A model generated the notes under the pieces. The model was not told the DNA's origin. It did not search any database and was given only the letters and a program-made list of their open reading frames with translations. A stretch of 64,000 nt of DNA from Leisingera sp. ANG-M1. Lineage in GTDB: Bacteria; Pseudomonadota; Alphaproteobacteria; Rhodobacterales; Rhodobacteraceae. A program made the position numbers and the translations under genes. Of the stretch, positions 26,569-37,133 are shown piece after piece. The number at the start of each line of letters is the position of its first letter. The first letter of the stretch is position 1. The stretch covers positions 124,001 to 188,000 of the forward strand of contig NZ_JWLC01000014.1 of assembly GCF_000813745.1 (NCBI RefSeq), given 5' to 3'.

Positions 26569-27927
26569 ATGACAAAATTCACCGATCTGAACCTTAATCC
26601 CAAGGTCCTCAAAGCCATTGAGGAAGCGGGATATGAAAACCCCACTCCGATTCAGGCAGGCGCCATTCCGCCTGCGCTCGAGGGGCGCGATGTTCTGGGA
26701 ATCGCCCAGACCGGCACCGGCAAAACCGCGTCTTTCACGCTTCCGATGATCACCCTGCTGGCCCGCGGCCGCGCCCGCGCCCGGATGCCGCGCAGCCTGG
26801 TGCTGTGCCCGACCCGCGAGTTGGCGGCGCAGGTGGCCGAGAACTTCGACACCTATGCCAAGCACGTGAAGCTCACCAAGGCGCTGCTGATCGGCGGTGT
26901 CTCCTTCAAGGAGCAGGACGCGCTGATCGACAAAGGCGTCGACGTGCTGATTGCCACCCCGGGCCGCCTGCTCGACCATTTCGAGCGCGGCAAGCTGCTG
27001 CTCACCGGTGTGCAGATCATGGTGGTGGACGAAGCGGACCGGATGCTCGACATGGGCTTCATCCCGGATATCGAGCGTATCTTCTCGCTGACCCCGTTCA
27101 CCCGCCAGACGCTGTTCTTCTCGGCCACCATGGCGCCCGAGATTGAGCGGATCACCAACACCTTCCTGTCGGCCCCGGCCCGTATCGAGGTCGCCCGCCA
27201 GGCCACCGCGTCCGAGACCATCGAACAGGCAGTTGTGCAGTTCAAACCTTCGCGCCGCGACCGCGAAGGCAGTGAAAAGCGGAAAGTCCTGCGGGCGCTG
27301 ATCGATGCCGAAGGCGAAAAGCTCACCAATGGCATCATCTTCTGCAACCGCAAGACCGACGTGGATATCTGCGCGAAATCGCTGAAGAAATACGGCTATG
27401 ATGCGGCTGCGATCCATGGCGACTTGGATCAGAGCCAACGGATGAAGACGCTTGATGGATTCCGCGACGGCTCCTTGCGGATCCTGGTGGCCTCCGACGT
27501 GGCCGCCCGCGGCCTGGATGTGCCTAGCGTCAGCCATGTGTTCAATTTCGATGTGCCCGGCCATGCCGAGGACTACGTGCACCGGATCGGCCGCACCGGC
27601 CGTGCCGGCCGCGAAGGCAAAGCGATCACCATCTGCTCGGTACGCGACGAAAAAGCCATGGATGCGGTTGAGAAACTGATCCAGAAGGAAATCCCGCGTC
27701 TTGAGAACCCGGTGAAGCCGGAGCCGAAAAAGGAACGCGCGCCCCGTGCTGCCAAGCCCGAGGCCGAGAGCCGCAAGGACGACAAGCCCGTGCAGAAGCC
27801 GGAGCGCGAGCGCTCCTCCGGCGGTCGCGGCAAATACGGCAAGCGCGACGACAAGGTTGTGGTCGGCATGGGCGATCACCTGCCCAGCTTCATTGCGCTG
27901 AGCTTTGCGGAACGCCGCGCCAGCTGA
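26569..27927 (+). CDS. RhlE-like DEAD-box RNA helicase
   Basis: ATP-dependent RNA helicase of 452 residues. Motifs in order are: Q motif (NPTPIQAGAIPPAL), I AQTGTGKT, Ia PTRELAAQ, Ib TPGRLLD, II VDEADRM, III FFSATM, V ARGLDVP and VI HRIGRTGRAG. The last about 70 residues are rich in Lys, Arg, Glu and Pro, typical of RhlE-like RNA-binding tails. Acts in ribosome assembly or RNA decay. A strong terminator follows 25 bases after the stop. The 182-base leader upstream may hold cold or other control, but no motif was identified. Confidence 0.94.
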   Translation: MTKFTDLNLNPKVLKAIEEAGYENPTPIQAGAIPPALEGRDVLGIAQTGTGKTASFTLPMITLLARGRARARMPRSLVLCPTRELAAQVAENFDTYAKHVKLTKALLIGGVSFKEQDALIDKGVDVLIATPGRLLDHFERGKLLLTGVQIMVVDEADRMLDMGFIPDIERIFSLTPFTRQTLFFSATMAPEIERITNTFLSAPARIEVARQATASETIEQAVVQFKPSRRDREGSEKRKVLRALIDAEGEKLTNGIIFCNRKTDVDICAKSLKKYGYDAAAIHGDLDQSQRMKTLDGFRDGSLRILVASDVAARGLDVPSVSHVFNFDVPGHAEDYVHRIGRTGRAGREGKAITICSVRDEKAMDAVEKLIQKEIPRLENPVKPEPKKERAPRAAKPEAESRKDDKPVQKPERERSSGGRGKYGKRDDKVVVGMGDHLPSFIALSFAERRAS

Positions 27928-27951
27928 CACGCCGCAAGACCAATAAATCCG

Positions 27952-27980
27952 GGCCGCTCCCCTTGGGAGCGGCCTTTTTC
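27952..27980 (+). terminator. rho-independent terminator of the DEAD-box helicase
   Basis: Ten-base perfect stem GGCCGCTCCC/GGGAGCGGCC, three-base loop, then TTTTTC. Confidence 0.95.
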
Positions 27981-28129
27981 GTGGCTGAACCAAACAGCAA
28001 TGCACTCGCAGCAATGCGACCTTTGCACTTGCAGCATAACGGGGTTTCGATCTTGGCTGGCGTAATTCCGCGCAAGCCGGCGTATTGCTGGGGCAACACT
28101 GAAACGCGCCATTCAAGATGGGCCACGCC

Positions 28130-28306
28130 ATGACCACCGACACCAATACCCTGACTATTGCCCAATTCCAGGCCATCGAAGCCCGCGCCCACGAGCTGCG
28201 TGCCGAGGCCTTCGCCAGCTTTACCCGCCGCCTGTTCCGCGCGGTTTTCCTGGCGCCTTTCAAACTGCTCTCCCGCCCGGCCTGCGCCCGTCCGCTGCAC
28301 GGCTGA
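28130..28306 (+). CDS. small helical protein, RSP_7527-like (tentative)
   Basis: A 58-residue protein starting MTTDTNTLTIAQFQAIEARA. One amphipathic helix (ARAHELRAEAFASFTRRLFRAVF) ends in a short basic tail. It resembles the small RSP_7527-type proteins common in Rhodobacteraceae, of unknown function; I cannot verify this. An upstream ATG at 28118 would add four residues. A strong terminator follows, which supports it being a transcribed gene. Confidence 0.6.
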   Translation: MTTDTNTLTIAQFQAIEARAHELRAEAFASFTRRLFRAVFLAPFKLLSRPACARPLHG

Positions 28307-28346
28307 GGCAACGGCCGCTTGCCTGCGGCACAGTCACAGAAAAGAA

Positions 28347-28386
28347 AACGCCGCGGGCCTCCTTGGCCGCGGCGTTCTTCTTTTTC
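28347..28386 (+). terminator. rho-independent terminator after the small protein
   Basis: Long GC stem, AACGCCGCGGGCC at 28347-28359 against GGCCGCGGCGTT at 28365-28376 with one bulged G, followed by CTTCTTTTTC. Confidence 0.9.
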
Positions 28387-28397
28387 GGTGATGTCCT

Positions 28398-28498
28398 GCG
28401 GCCGCGCCGTGGGCCCGCAGGGTCCGCGGCGCCGGGCCCAACCGGGCCTGCTGCATCTTTGATGCAGCTTGGGCCGGGCGGGAGTGCCGCCCTGCCCC
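28398..28498 (+). repeat. dispersed GC-rich repeat, family B, copy 2
   Basis: Shares with 5083-5154 the blocks GGCGCC-GGGCCCAAC, GCATCTTTGATGCAG and GGCGGGAG-N-GCCGCCCT. The middle forms a perfect stem GCTGCATC-TTT-GATGCAGC at 28450-28468. The end forms GGGCGG-N5-CCGCCC. It abuts the stop of the RNase J gene. Confidence 0.75.
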
Positions 28499-28501
28499 GC
28501 T

Positions 28502-30169
28502 TCAGCGCATGCGGCTGACGATGACCGTGACTTCCGGCTTCTTGCCGATTTCTGCCTGAGCTGTCTGGCGGGTGATCCGGCGCAGCTCCTGCTCCAGCTT
28601 GTCGTCATCGCGCAGGGTCTTGGCGCCTGCGCGCATCAGGAACTGATTCAGATCCTCTTCCAGCACTTCGACCAAGGCGGCGTTGGAGGTGCCGGTCTCT
28701 GCCAGCCCCTTCAGATCGCACCAGGGCTCGCCCAGCGGCTCGTCGTCCTCGTCCAGGATCACCGTCACTACCACATGGCCATTGAGCGCCATACGGATGC
28801 GGTCGCGGACAATGCCGTCCATCGCGCCGTATTTAACCGAACCGTCCAGATAGGTGCGGCCGGTTTCGATCCACTCGGTGACTTTCGGCGCATCGCCCGA
28901 CAGATCCATCATCATACCGTTCACGACCACTGCGCTGGGGATGCCCTTGGCTTCGCCCAGGCGGGCGTGCTGGCGCAGGTGGCGGTGCTCGCCGTGCATC
29001 GGGATCAGCATCTTCGGCTTCAGCAGCTCATGCACCTTTTCCAGATCCGGGCCATTGGCGTGACCGGAGACGTGGTAGAGGCCAGAGCTGTCGTCGACCA
29101 CATCCACGCCTTTTTCGGAAAACTGGTTGATGATGCGGATGACGCCCTTCTCATTGCCCGGAATGGTTTTGGAGGAGAACAGGAAAGTGTCACCCTCCTT
29201 CAGCTCCAGTCCGCGGTATTTGCCGCGCGCGAGCTGCGCGGTGGCAGCACGGCGTTCGCCCTGGCTGCCGGTGGTGATCAGCATCAGGTTGTCGCGCGGA
29301 ATGTCGCCTGCGTCCTCGGGGCTGACCACCTTGGGGAAGTCCGTCAGCACGCCGGTCTCCGTCGCCGCCTCGATCATCCGCCGCATGGCGCGGCCCAGGA
29401 GAACCACGGAACGGCCTGCCCGCGCACCAGCCTCAGCCAGGGTTTTCACCCGCGCGACGTTAGAGGCAAAGGTGGTGGCCGCAACCATGCCCTTGGCTTC
29501 GGAAATCAGCTTGGTGATTTCTTCCGGCAGCTCGGATTCCGAGCGGCCCGGATGCTGCGAGAACACGTTGGTGGAATCGCAGACCAGCGCCTGGATGCCA
29601 TCCTTGGCGATCTCCGCCCACATCTCCGGGTCAAAGGGCTCCCCCACCAGCGGGTCGGGGTCCAGCTTGAAGTCGCCAGTGTGCACCACCCGGCCAGCCG
29701 GGCTGTCGATCACCAGCGCGCCGCTTTCGGGGATCGAGTGGCTCATCGGGGCAACGCCCACGGTGAAGGGGCCAAGCTTGGTCACTTCCGGCCAGGCTTC
29801 GACCGTGTGGACGTTGGCCGTGTCGTGGCCCGCCTCTTCCATCTTGCGCCGGGCCAGGTTGGCGGTGAAGGGGCGCGCGTAGACGGGCACGTTCAGTGCC
29901 GAGTACATATGCGCGATGGCGCCGATGTGGTCCTCGTGGCCATGGGTGATGAAGATCCCTTCCAGCCGGTCTGCGCGTTCCTTCAGCCAGGTCATGTCCG
30001 GCATAATCAGGTCCACGCCGGGGGTGGTGTCCATATCCGGGAAGGTCACGCCCAGGTCCACCAGGACCAGGCGCTCCTTGTCCTGGGCTCCGAACCCATA
30101 GACATAGGCATTCATGCCAATTTCTCCCGCCCCGCCAAGGGGCAGGTAGATCAGTCGTTCACTGCTCAT
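28502..30169 (-). CDS. rnj: ribonuclease J
   Basis: Metallo-beta-lactamase-fold 5'-3' exo- and endoribonuclease of mRNA decay and rRNA maturation, 555 residues. The zinc motif is His76-G-H-E-D-His81 in THGHEDHIGA, and TGDFKLDPDP and the beta-CASP motifs follow, including DSTNVF and VSGHANGPDL. Widespread in alphaproteobacteria alongside RNase E. It is the last gene of birA-coaX-rnj on the minus strand, and its start overlaps the coaX stop by four bases (ATGA). Confidence 0.94.
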   Translation of the reverse strand: MSSERLIYLPLGGAGEIGMNAYVYGFGAQDKERLVLVDLGVTFPDMDTTPGVDLIMPDMTWLKERADRLEGIFITHGHEDHIGAIAHMYSALNVPVYARPFTANLARRKMEEAGHDTANVHTVEAWPEVTKLGPFTVGVAPMSHSIPESGALVIDSPAGRVVHTGDFKLDPDPLVGEPFDPEMWAEIAKDGIQALVCDSTNVFSQHPGRSESELPEEITKLISEAKGMVAATTFASNVARVKTLAEAGARAGRSVVLLGRAMRRMIEAATETGVLTDFPKVVSPEDAGDIPRDNLMLITTGSQGERRAATAQLARGKYRGLELKEGDTFLFSSKTIPGNEKGVIRIINQFSEKGVDVVDDSSGLYHVSGHANGPDLEKVHELLKPKMLIPMHGEHRHLRQHARLGEAKGIPSAVVVNGMMMDLSGDAPKVTEWIETGRTYLDGSVKYGAMDGIVRDRIRMALNGHVVVTVILDEDDEPLGEPWCDLKGLAETGTSNAALVEVLEEDLNQFLMRAGAKTLRDDDKLEQELRRITRQTAQAEIGKKPEVTVIVSRMR

Positions 30170-30948
30170 ACGTCAGTTCCGTTTTCCTTATTGTATTTAT
30201 GGATGATCTGCAGGCCATGCATGGTGAGGTCGTCCTCAAAGGCATCAAACAGATCGGCAGATTGCTGGAATAATGGCGCCAGCCCGCCTGTTGAGATTAC
30301 TTTCATCGGCACGCCGCGCTCAGCCTTGATCTGGGCGCAGATCTCACGGACGAGACCGACATAGCCCCAGAACACGCCGGCCTGCATGCAGGCGACGGTG
30401 TTGGTGCCGATGACGTTGTCGGGTTTGGAAATATCCACATGCGGCAGCGCGGCGGCTGCCTGGTGCAAAGCTTCGAGGCTGAGGTTCACACCCGGCGCAA
30501 TCACCCCGCCGATATAGGCGCCATCCTCGGCCACCACGTCGAATGTGGTGGCGGTGCCGAAATCCACCACGATCAGATTGCCGCCATGCTGGTCAAAACC
30601 CGAAACGGTGTTGACCAGCCGGTCCGGGCCGACGGCTGTGCCCTCGTCCACGCGGACGGCAACCGGCAGCAGACAGTCCGGTTTCCCCACCACCAGCGGC
30701 CGTGTGTTGAAGTAGCGGTCCGCCAGCACACGCAGGTTGAACACCACCCGCGGCACGGTGGAGGAGATGATCATGTCGGTGATGTTTGCCTCGATCCCCT
30801 GCAGCTTCATCAGGGTGCTGAGCCAGACGTAGTACTGATCCGCCGTGCGCTGCCATTCGGTGGCGGTGCGCCACAGGCCGATGAACTTCTCACCGTCGTA
30901 GATCGAGAAGACCGTGTTGGTATTGCCGCAATCAACTGCCAGAAGCAT
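30166..30948 (-). CDS. coaX: type III pantothenate kinase
   Basis: First step of coenzyme A synthesis: ATP-dependent phosphorylation of pantothenate. A 260-residue ASKHA-fold protein with the phosphate-1 motif LLAVDCGNTNTVFSIYD at the N-terminus, GPDRLVNTVSGF, and the phosphate-2 motif VVDFGTATTFDVV. Type III enzymes are not feedback-inhibited by CoA. It lies between birA and rnj with a 13-base gap and a four-base overlap. The end overlaps the rnj start. Confidence 0.95.
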   Translation of the reverse strand: MLLAVDCGNTNTVFSIYDGEKFIGLWRTATEWQRTADQYYVWLSTLMKLQGIEANITDMIISSTVPRVVFNLRVLADRYFNTRPLVVGKPDCLLPVAVRVDEGTAVGPDRLVNTVSGFDQHGGNLIVVDFGTATTFDVVAEDGAYIGGVIAPGVNLSLEALHQAAAALPHVDISKPDNVIGTNTVACMQAGVFWGYVGLVREICAQIKAERGVPMKVISTGGLAPLFQQSADLFDAFEDDLTMHGLQIIHKYNKENGTDV

Positions 30949-30961
30949 GGGGCTCCCCCGC

Positions 30962-31708
30962 CTAGAAATAGATGTCCGCCGCAGGGATGCTGACGCAGCC
31001 CTTGGCGGTGTTTAGGACAAGGTTGCCGCTGGCGTCCACCGTTTCAAAGGTGCCTTCGGTCTCTGACGCAGCGGTGCGGGCGGTGATCACTTCGCCCAGT
31101 TTCGCGGCACGCTCCAGCCAAGCGGTGCGGATCGGCTCGAAACCATAGGTGGAGAACTGCTGCTCGTAGCGGGCAAAGGCTTCGGCTACGGCCTCGAGGA
31201 AGGTTTCCGGATCAACCTGCACGCCTGTCTCGGCCATCAGCGAGACCGGGTAGACTGCTCCGGGCTCCAGCCACTCCTGCATCGGGGTTTCCACCAGATT
31301 GACGCCGATGCCGACAAACAGGTGGTTCACCCCCTGCCCGCGTCCAGCACTTTCCAAAAGGATACCGGCCAGCTTGCCGCCCTTCATCAGCACGTCGTTG
31401 GGCCATTTCAGCGACAGGCCTTCGCTGCGGCCCGTGACCGCGACGCAGGCGTCATAGACCGCCAAGGCTGCTACAAAACTGCGCAGCGCTGCCTGATCCG
31501 GCGCGCCTTCGGGCCGCATCACCAAAGTGGCGGCAAAGTTGCCCTTGGGGTCTTTCCAGTCGCGGCCGCGGCGGCCGCGCCCTTGGGTCTGGCGCAGGGC
31601 CAGAATCCATTCCGGGCCTGCCAGATCATCGGCGATGCGGGCGGCCTCGTTCAGGGTGCTGTCAACCTCGGCAAGCACCCGTTTTCCGTATCCTGCTGGC
31701 CAGCTCAT
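30962..31708 (-). CDS. birA: biotin-[acetyl-CoA-carboxylase] ligase
   Basis: Attaches biotin to carboxylase biotin domains via biotinyl-AMP. A 248-residue enzyme with the catalytic loop in QTQGRGRRGRDW, the KWPNDVLMKGGKLAGIL block and VGIGVN. It has no N-terminal HTH domain, so it is a ligase only, not a repressor. AAGGAG five bases before the ATG is a strong ribosome site. The biotin-dependent mccA at 51319-53256 is one likely client in this window. Confidence 0.94.
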   Translation of the reverse strand: MSWPAGYGKRVLAEVDSTLNEAARIADDLAGPEWILALRQTQGRGRRGRDWKDPKGNFAATLVMRPEGAPDQAALRSFVAALAVYDACVAVTGRSEGLSLKWPNDVLMKGGKLAGILLESAGRGQGVNHLFVGIGVNLVETPMQEWLEPGAVYPVSLMAETGVQVDPETFLEAVAEAFARYEQQFSTYGFEPIRTAWLERAAKLGEVITARTAASETEGTFETVDASGNLVLNTAKGCVSIPAADIYF

Positions 31709-31726
31709 GCGCGCTCCTTAAGTGCG

Positions 31727-31752
31727 AAAAGGCCCGGTCGCAAGACCGGGCC
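31727..31752 (-). terminator. terminator of the nuo operon, before birA
   Basis: Nine-base perfect stem GGCCCGGTC/GACCGGGCC with a four-base loop. Read on the minus strand it is followed by TTTTCG. It sits between the nuoN stop and the birA start, so birA-coaX-rnj need read-through or a promoter inside nuoN. Confidence 0.85.
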
Positions 31753-31775
31753 TCCTTAGCCTGCTGAAAAGCAGA

Positions 31776-33215
31776 TCAATTTACAAGGGTTGCTGCGGCT
31801 GCAGCGGCGGCGCCGTCGATGCCGAACTGGTAGACCACACCCACCAGCATCAGCGCGGCGGAAGCCATCAGAGCAAGCGTCAGAACCGGCGAGCCCTTCG
31901 CTTCGACATCATCTTCACCAGTGCCGAAGTACATGTAGAATACGATGCGCAGGTAGTAGAAGGCGCCGATGACAGAAGCGACGGCAGAGGCAATGACCAG
32001 CGTCATGAGGCCCGCATCGACACCAGCCTGCCAAACACCGAATTTAGCAAAGAAGCCGAGCATCGGCGGCACGCCTGCCAGCGAGAACATCAGGACCAAC
32101 ACCGCCAGGGCCTTGCCCGGTTCGCGCGAAGCAAACTGGTTCAGGGCCAGGATGTCGGTCACCGGCTTGCCGTCTTTCTCCAGCATCAGGATGAAGGAGA
32201 AGGTACCGATGTTCATGGTGACGTAGATCGCCAGGTAGACCAGCATCGCGGTGACGCCTGCCTCGGTGCCCGCGGCCAGGCCGATCATCGCATAGCCCAT
32301 GTGGGCAATCGACGAGAAAGCCATCAGGCGTTTGATGTCGCGCTGGCCGATTGCCGCGATTGCGCCTAGGAACATCGACAGCACCGACAGCACCACGATG
32401 ATCTGCTGCCAGTCGGAGATGGCACCGCCGAAGGCGTCAAAAAGCACGCGGGCGAACAGACCCATCGCGGCCACTTTCGGCGCGGTGGCAAAGAAAGCCG
32501 TGACCGGGGTCGGCGCGCCCTCATATACGTCGGGGGTCCACATGTGAAAGGGAACCGCCGAAACCTTGAAGGCCATGCCGGAAATCATGAACACGAGGCC
32601 AAACAGCATGCCGATGGACATGGACCCATGCTCCGCAACCTGGATGATGCCCGCGAACTGGGTGGTGCCGGCAAAGCCGTAGACCAGCGAGGCGCCGTAA
32701 AGCAGCAGGCCGGAGGACAGCGCGCCCAGTACGAAATACTTGAGGCCCGCCTCGGTCGATTTGACGCTGTCGCGGCGCATGGCGGCCACGACATAAAGCG
32801 ACAGCGACTGCAGCTCGAGCCCCATGTAAAGCGCCATCAGGTCGCCTGCAGAGACCATCATCATCATGCCGACGGCGGCCAAGGCCACCAGGATCGGGTA
32901 TTCGAACCGCAGCATGCCGCGGCGTGCCATATAGTCCTGGCCGACCAGCAGCACGGCCGCAGCGCCCAGGAGCAGCGCCACCTTGGCAAAGCGCGAGAAG
33001 CCGTCGTCGATGAACATGCCGTTGAAGGCGGTCTGGGTACCCGCGCCGGAGGTGCCGATCCAGACGGCGACCACAGCCAGCAGGGCTGCAGTGCTCCAGA
33101 CCAGCGGAACCGCCAGCTTGTCCTTGCCGGTGTAGACCGCACCGATCAGCGCGCCCATGGCGTAAAGCGCCAGAACGATCTCTGGCAGGATTACAGTAAG
33201 ATCAGCTTGGATCAT
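31776..33215 (-). CDS. nuoN: NADH-quinone oxidoreductase subunit N
   Basis: Antiporter-like proton-pumping subunit of complex I in the inner membrane, 479 residues and about 14 helices. Proton_antipo_M signatures are visible ([53 protein letters not shown]). It is the last nuo gene before the terminator, 15 bases after nuoM. The C-terminus is Ala-rich and ends in a short hydrophobic tail. Confidence 0.96.
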   Translation of the reverse strand: MIQADLTVILPEIVLALYAMGALIGAVYTGKDKLAVPLVWSTAALLAVVAVWIGTSGAGTQTAFNGMFIDDGFSRFAKVALLLGAAAVLLVGQDYMARRGMLRFEYPILVALAAVGMMMMVSAGDLMALYMGLELQSLSLYVVAAMRRDSVKSTEAGLKYFVLGALSSGLLLYGASLVYGFAGTTQFAGIIQVAEHGSMSIGMLFGLVFMISGMAFKVSAVPFHMWTPDVYEGAPTPVTAFFATAPKVAAMGLFARVLFDAFGGAISDWQQIIVVLSVLSMFLGAIAAIGQRDIKRLMAFSSIAHMGYAMIGLAAGTEAGVTAMLVYLAIYVTMNIGTFSFILMLEKDGKPVTDILALNQFASREPGKALAVLVLMFSLAGVPPMLGFFAKFGVWQAGVDAGLMTLVIASAVASVIGAFYYLRIVFYMYFGTGEDDVEAKGSPVLTLALMASAALMLVGVVYQFGIDGAAAAAAATLVN

Positions 33216-33230
33216 CTGCCTGATGCTCCC

Positions 33231-34781
33231 TTAGTGCGAAGCAATCTGGGTCACGGCGGGCGCAGTGTCCGCAGCAGCCAGAGACTGGTTGAAGTTTGCG
33301 ATCAGCGCCTCGGTCGAGGGGCTGATGATGTCGGTGACCAGCGACGGGTAGACACCCAGCAGCAGGGTCATGACCACCAGCGGCGCAAAGACAAAACGCT
33401 CGCGCGCGGACATGTCCTTAATGCCCATCAGGCTGCCCTTGATCAGGTCGCCGAATACCACCCGGCGGTAGAGCCACAGGGCGTAGCCGGCCGAGAAGAT
33501 CACACCGGTTGCTGCCACTGCAGTGACCCAGGTGTTTTTCTGGAAGGCGCCCATCAGGGTCAGGAATTCACCGACGAAGCCCGAGGTGCCCGGCAGGCCG
33601 ACGTTGCCCATGGTGAAGAACATAAAGACCAGCGCGTATGCGGGCATCCGGATCACCAGACCGCCATAGGCGTCGATGTCACGGGTGTGCATGCGGTCAT
33701 AGATCACACCGACACAGAGGAAGAGCGCGGCGGAGATGAAACCGTGCGACAGCATCTGGAAGATAGCGCCGTCGATGCCCTGCTGGTTGGCGGCAAAGAT
33801 ACCCATGGTGACAAAACCCATGTGCGCCACCGAGGAATAGGCGATCAGCTTCTTCATGTCCTCCTGCACCATCGCCACCAGCGAGGTGTAGACCACCGCA
33901 ATCGCCGACATCCACAGAACCACATCGGTCATCACGTCGGCGCCGACCGGGAACATCGGCAGTGAGAAGCGCAGGAAGCCGTAGCCGCCCATTTTCAGCA
34001 GGATCGCCGCCAGCACCACGGAACCCGCTGTCGGCGCCTGCACGTGTGCGTCCGGCAGCCAGGTGTGCACCGGCCACATCGGCATCTTCACCGCGAAGGA
34101 AGCAAAGAAGGCCAGGAACATCAGCGTCTGCGCGCCGCCCACGATGTGCAGCCCCAGCACGTCAAAGGACGCGGCCGAGAAGCTGTGGGTCAGCAGAGTC
34201 TCGATATCGGTGGTGCCGGCATCCACATACATGAAGACCATCGCCACCAGCATCAGAACCGAGCCGAAGAAGGTGTAGAGGAAGAATTTGAAGGAGGCGT
34301 AGATCCGTTCCTTGCCGCCCCAGATCCCGATGATCAGGAACATCGGAATGAGGCCTGCCTCGAAGAACAGGTAGAACAGCACCAGGTCCAGCGCCATGAA
34401 GACGCCCAGCATCAGGGTCTCCAAGAGCAGGAAGGCGACCATGTATTCCTTCACACGGTCCGTGACCGACCAGCTGGCCAGGATGGTCAGCGGCATGATG
34501 AAGGTGGTCAGCATCACAAACAGCACCGAGATGCCGTCGACGCCCATCTTGTACTTCAGGCCAAAGATCCACTCCCGGTCCTCAACGAACTGAAAGCCGG
34601 TGTTGGCGGGATCGAACTCGAAATAGATGCCCAGGCTCACCAGGAAGGTGATCGTGGTAGCAAAGAGCGCAACATATTTGGCGTTGCGCTGCGCCGCCTT
34701 ATCCTCGCCGCGCAGGAACAGGGCCAGGATGGCCGCCGCGAGCGCCGGGATGAAGGTGACAATAGAAAGGAGATTGTCCAT
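33231..34781 (-). CDS. nuoM: NADH-quinone oxidoreductase subunit M
   Basis: Second large antiporter-like proton-pumping subunit, 516 residues. Many membrane helices with the conserved helix 5 Glu region [13 protein letters not shown], the [18 protein letters not shown] segment and [13 protein letters not shown]. The start overlaps the nuoL stop by one base, so the two are translationally coupled. The C-terminus is soluble and Ala-rich. Confidence 0.97.
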   Translation of the reverse strand: MDNLLSIVTFIPALAAAILALFLRGEDKAAQRNAKYVALFATTITFLVSLGIYFEFDPANTGFQFVEDREWIFGLKYKMGVDGISVLFVMLTTFIMPLTILASWSVTDRVKEYMVAFLLLETLMLGVFMALDLVLFYLFFEAGLIPMFLIIGIWGGKERIYASFKFFLYTFFGSVLMLVAMVFMYVDAGTTDIETLLTHSFSAASFDVLGLHIVGGAQTLMFLAFFASFAVKMPMWPVHTWLPDAHVQAPTAGSVVLAAILLKMGGYGFLRFSLPMFPVGADVMTDVVLWMSAIAVVYTSLVAMVQEDMKKLIAYSSVAHMGFVTMGIFAANQQGIDGAIFQMLSHGFISAALFLCVGVIYDRMHTRDIDAYGGLVIRMPAYALVFMFFTMGNVGLPGTSGFVGEFLTLMGAFQKNTWVTAVAATGVIFSAGYALWLYRRVVFGDLIKGSLMGIKDMSARERFVFAPLVVMTLLLGVYPSLVTDIISPSTEALIANFNQSLAAADTAPAVTQIASH

Positions 34782-36817
34782 CAGTGCGCTCCTCCGCCGA
34801 TCGACATCCAGGTGACCAGGGCTGCAATGCCCAGCACCATCCAGAAGGCATAAGTGAAGATGTACCCGGACTGTGCGCGTCCGGCGAGACGGGTGAAGAA
34901 GGGCACAACGCCCATGGCCAGGCCATTGAGGAAGCCGTCGATGGTATTGCCGTCGCCGCGTTTCCAGAAGAAGCGGCCAATGGCAATTGCCGGTTTGACG
35001 AAGATCACGTTGTAGATCTCGTCAAAGTACCACTTGTTCAAGAGGAACAGGTACAGCGGGCGCTGCTGCTCTGCCAGGCGCTTGGGCAGCGACGGGTTCC
35101 AGATGTAGAACCACAGAGCCAGTACCAGGCCTGCCACCATTGCGGCAAACGGAGACAGCTTCACCCATTTCGGAGCCGCATGCGCATCCTCCAGGATATG
35201 GTTGTCCGGCGCGATATACAGCGCGCCCTCACCCGGCTTGCCGGTAAACACATAGTGATGCTCCTCACCATGGGCTTCCGCCTCGGCCACCGGGATGCCG
35301 TAGAATTTGCCCACTTGGTCATTGTGGCCAAAGAAGCTGCTGTACCACAGCATGCCCGAGAAGATCGCACCCAGAGACAGAACGCCCAGCGGCACCAGCA
35401 TGGTCCAGGGGCTTTCGTGCGCGTGGTCATGGGTGTGCTTGTCGCCGCGTGCTTCGCCATAGAAAGTGAGGAACATCAGGCGCCAGGAGTAGAAAGAGGT
35501 CATGAAGGCGGCAATCACCAGAGCCCAGAAGCCGAACATAGAACCGCCCGCATAGGCGCTTTCGATGATCGCGTCCTTGGATACGAAGCCCGCAAAGCCG
35601 ACCCAGCCGCTGAGCGGGATGCCAACGCCAGTGATCGCCAGCGTGCCGATCATCATCGCGCGGAAGGTCCACGGGATCTTTTTGCGCAGCGCGCCATAGT
35701 TCCGCATGTCCTGCTCGTGATGCATAGCGTGGATCACCGAACCGGCGCCCAGGAACAGCATCGCTTTGAAGAAGGCGTGGGTGAACAGGTGGAACATCGC
35801 CGCCGAGTACATGCCGACGCCTGCGGCCACGAACATGTAGCCCAGCTGAGAGCAGGTTGAATAGGCGATCACGCGCTTGATGTCGTTCTGCACCAGGCCG
35901 ACGGTGGCTGCAAAGAAGGCTGTCGCGGCGCCAAGCACGGTGATGAAGGCAGTTGCGTCAGGTGCAAACTCCATCAGCGGCGACATGCGGCAGACCAGGA
36001 ACACGCCCGCGGTCACCATGGTGGCCGCGTGGATCAGCGCCGACACAGGGGTCGGGCCTTCCATCGCGTCCGGCAGCCAGGTGTGCAGGATCAGCTGCGC
36101 CGATTTGCCCATGGCACCGACGAACAGCAGGAAGGCCAGCAGGTTCGCCGCGTTCCATTCGGTCCACAGGAAGGAGACCTGGGTTTCCGCCAGCGTGGGG
36201 GCAGCGGCAAAAATGTCGGACAGGTTGATGCTGTCGGTCAGGAAGAACAGGCCGAAGATCCCCAGCGCAAAGCCGAAGTCGCCGACACGGTTCACGATGA
36301 AGGCTTTCATCGCCGCGGCATTGGCCGTGGGCTTGCGGTAGTAGAAGCCGATCAGCAGGTAGGAGGCGACACCAACGCCTTCCCAGCCAAAGAACATCTG
36401 CACCAGGTTGTCGGAAGTCACCAGCATCAGCATCGCGAAGGTGAAGAACGACAGATAGGCAAAGAAGCGCGGCTTATAGCTTTCGCCCTCTTTCCACTGC
36501 GGGTCATGGTCCATGTAGCCGAAGGAATAGAGGTGCACGAGCGAGGACACCGTGGTGATCACGATCAGCATGATCGCGGTCAGACGGTCCAGGCGGATCG
36601 CCCAGTCGGTGGACAGCGTGCCGCTTTCAATCCAGCGCAGGATCTGGATGGTCTCGGTCTGCCCGTCAAAGGTCAGGAAGGTGATCCAGCTGAGCAGTGC
36701 GGCCAGAAACAGCAGCGCCGTGGCGGTTACTGTGGCGGCTTTCTCGCCGATCATCTTGTGGCCGAAGCCGCAGATGATCGCGCCAACCAGCGGGGCGAAG
36801 AGGAGGATGGTTTCCAT
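34781..36817 (-). CDS. nuoL: NADH-quinone oxidoreductase subunit L
   Basis: Largest antiporter-like subunit (678 residues) carrying the lateral helix that braces NuoM and NuoN. Conserved segments include [40 protein letters not shown] and [17 protein letters not shown] long soluble-looking insertion near residues 470-550, rich in His and Glu, precedes the final helices. It lies seven bases after nuoK. Confidence 0.97.
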   Translation of the reverse strand: METILLFAPLVGAIICGFGHKMIGEKAATVTATALLFLAALLSWITFLTFDGQTETIQILRWIESGTLSTDWAIRLDRLTAIMLIVITTVSSLVHLYSFGYMDHDPQWKEGESYKPRFFAYLSFFTFAMLMLVTSDNLVQMFFGWEGVGVASYLLIGFYYRKPTANAAAMKAFIVNRVGDFGFALGIFGLFFLTDSINLSDIFAAAPTLAETQVSFLWTEWNAANLLAFLLFVGAMGKSAQLILHTWLPDAMEGPTPVSALIHAATMVTAGVFLVCRMSPLMEFAPDATAFITVLGAATAFFAATVGLVQNDIKRVIAYSTCSQLGYMFVAAGVGMYSAAMFHLFTHAFFKAMLFLGAGSVIHAMHHEQDMRNYGALRKKIPWTFRAMMIGTLAITGVGIPLSGWVGFAGFVSKDAIIESAYAGGSMFGFWALVIAAFMTSFYSWRLMFLTFYGEARGDKHTHDHAHESPWTMLVPLGVLSLGAIFSGMLWYSSFFGHNDQVGKFYGIPVAEAEAHGEEHHYVFTGKPGEGALYIAPDNHILEDAHAAPKWVKLSPFAAMVAGLVLALWFYIWNPSLPKRLAEQQRPLYLFLLNKWYFDEIYNVIFVKPAIAIGRFFWKRGDGNTIDGFLNGLAMGVVPFFTRLAGRAQSGYIFTYAFWMVLGIAALVTWMSIGGGAH

Positions 36818-36823
36818 GTTTCT

Positions 36824-37129
36824 TTAGCCCTTCATCACGTTGACGTCTTCGACGGCGATGGTGCCGCGGTTGCGGAAGAAACAGACCAGGATCGCAAGGC
36901 CGATGGCGGCCTCAGCCGCGGCCACGGTCAGCACGAACAGGGTAAAGACCTGCCCCACCAGATCCCCCAGGAAGCTGGAGAAGGCCACCAGGTTGATGTT
37001 CACCGCCAGAAGCATCAGTTCGATGCTCATCAGCAGGATGATCACGTTCTTGCGGTTCAGGAAGAGCCCGAAGATGCCGATGACGAACAGCGTCGCCGCG
37101 ACGGTCAGATAATGTTCAAGTCCGATCAT
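36824..37129 (-). CDS. nuoK: NADH-quinone oxidoreductase subunit K
   Basis: Small membrane subunit (101 residues, three helices). The conserved acidic residues lie in [17 protein letters not shown] and [14 protein letters not shown], which form part of the E-channel. Normal length. It is four bases after nuoJ and seven before nuoL. Confidence 0.96.
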   Translation of the reverse strand: MIGLEHYLTVAATLFVIGIFGLFLNRKNVIILLMSIELMLLAVNINLVAFSSFLGDLVGQVFTLFVLTVAAAEAAIGLAILVCFFRNRGTIAVEDVNVMKG

Positions 37130-37133
37130 TGGA

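Noticed and set aside
26449-28608. A 719-codon minus-strand frame
   Set aside because: Antisense to the DEAD-box helicase, and without any recognisable domain.
32544-33965. Long plus-strand frames opposite nuoN and nuoM
   Set aside because: Rich in His, Gln, Asp and Arg, as expected for antisense reading of membrane-protein codons.
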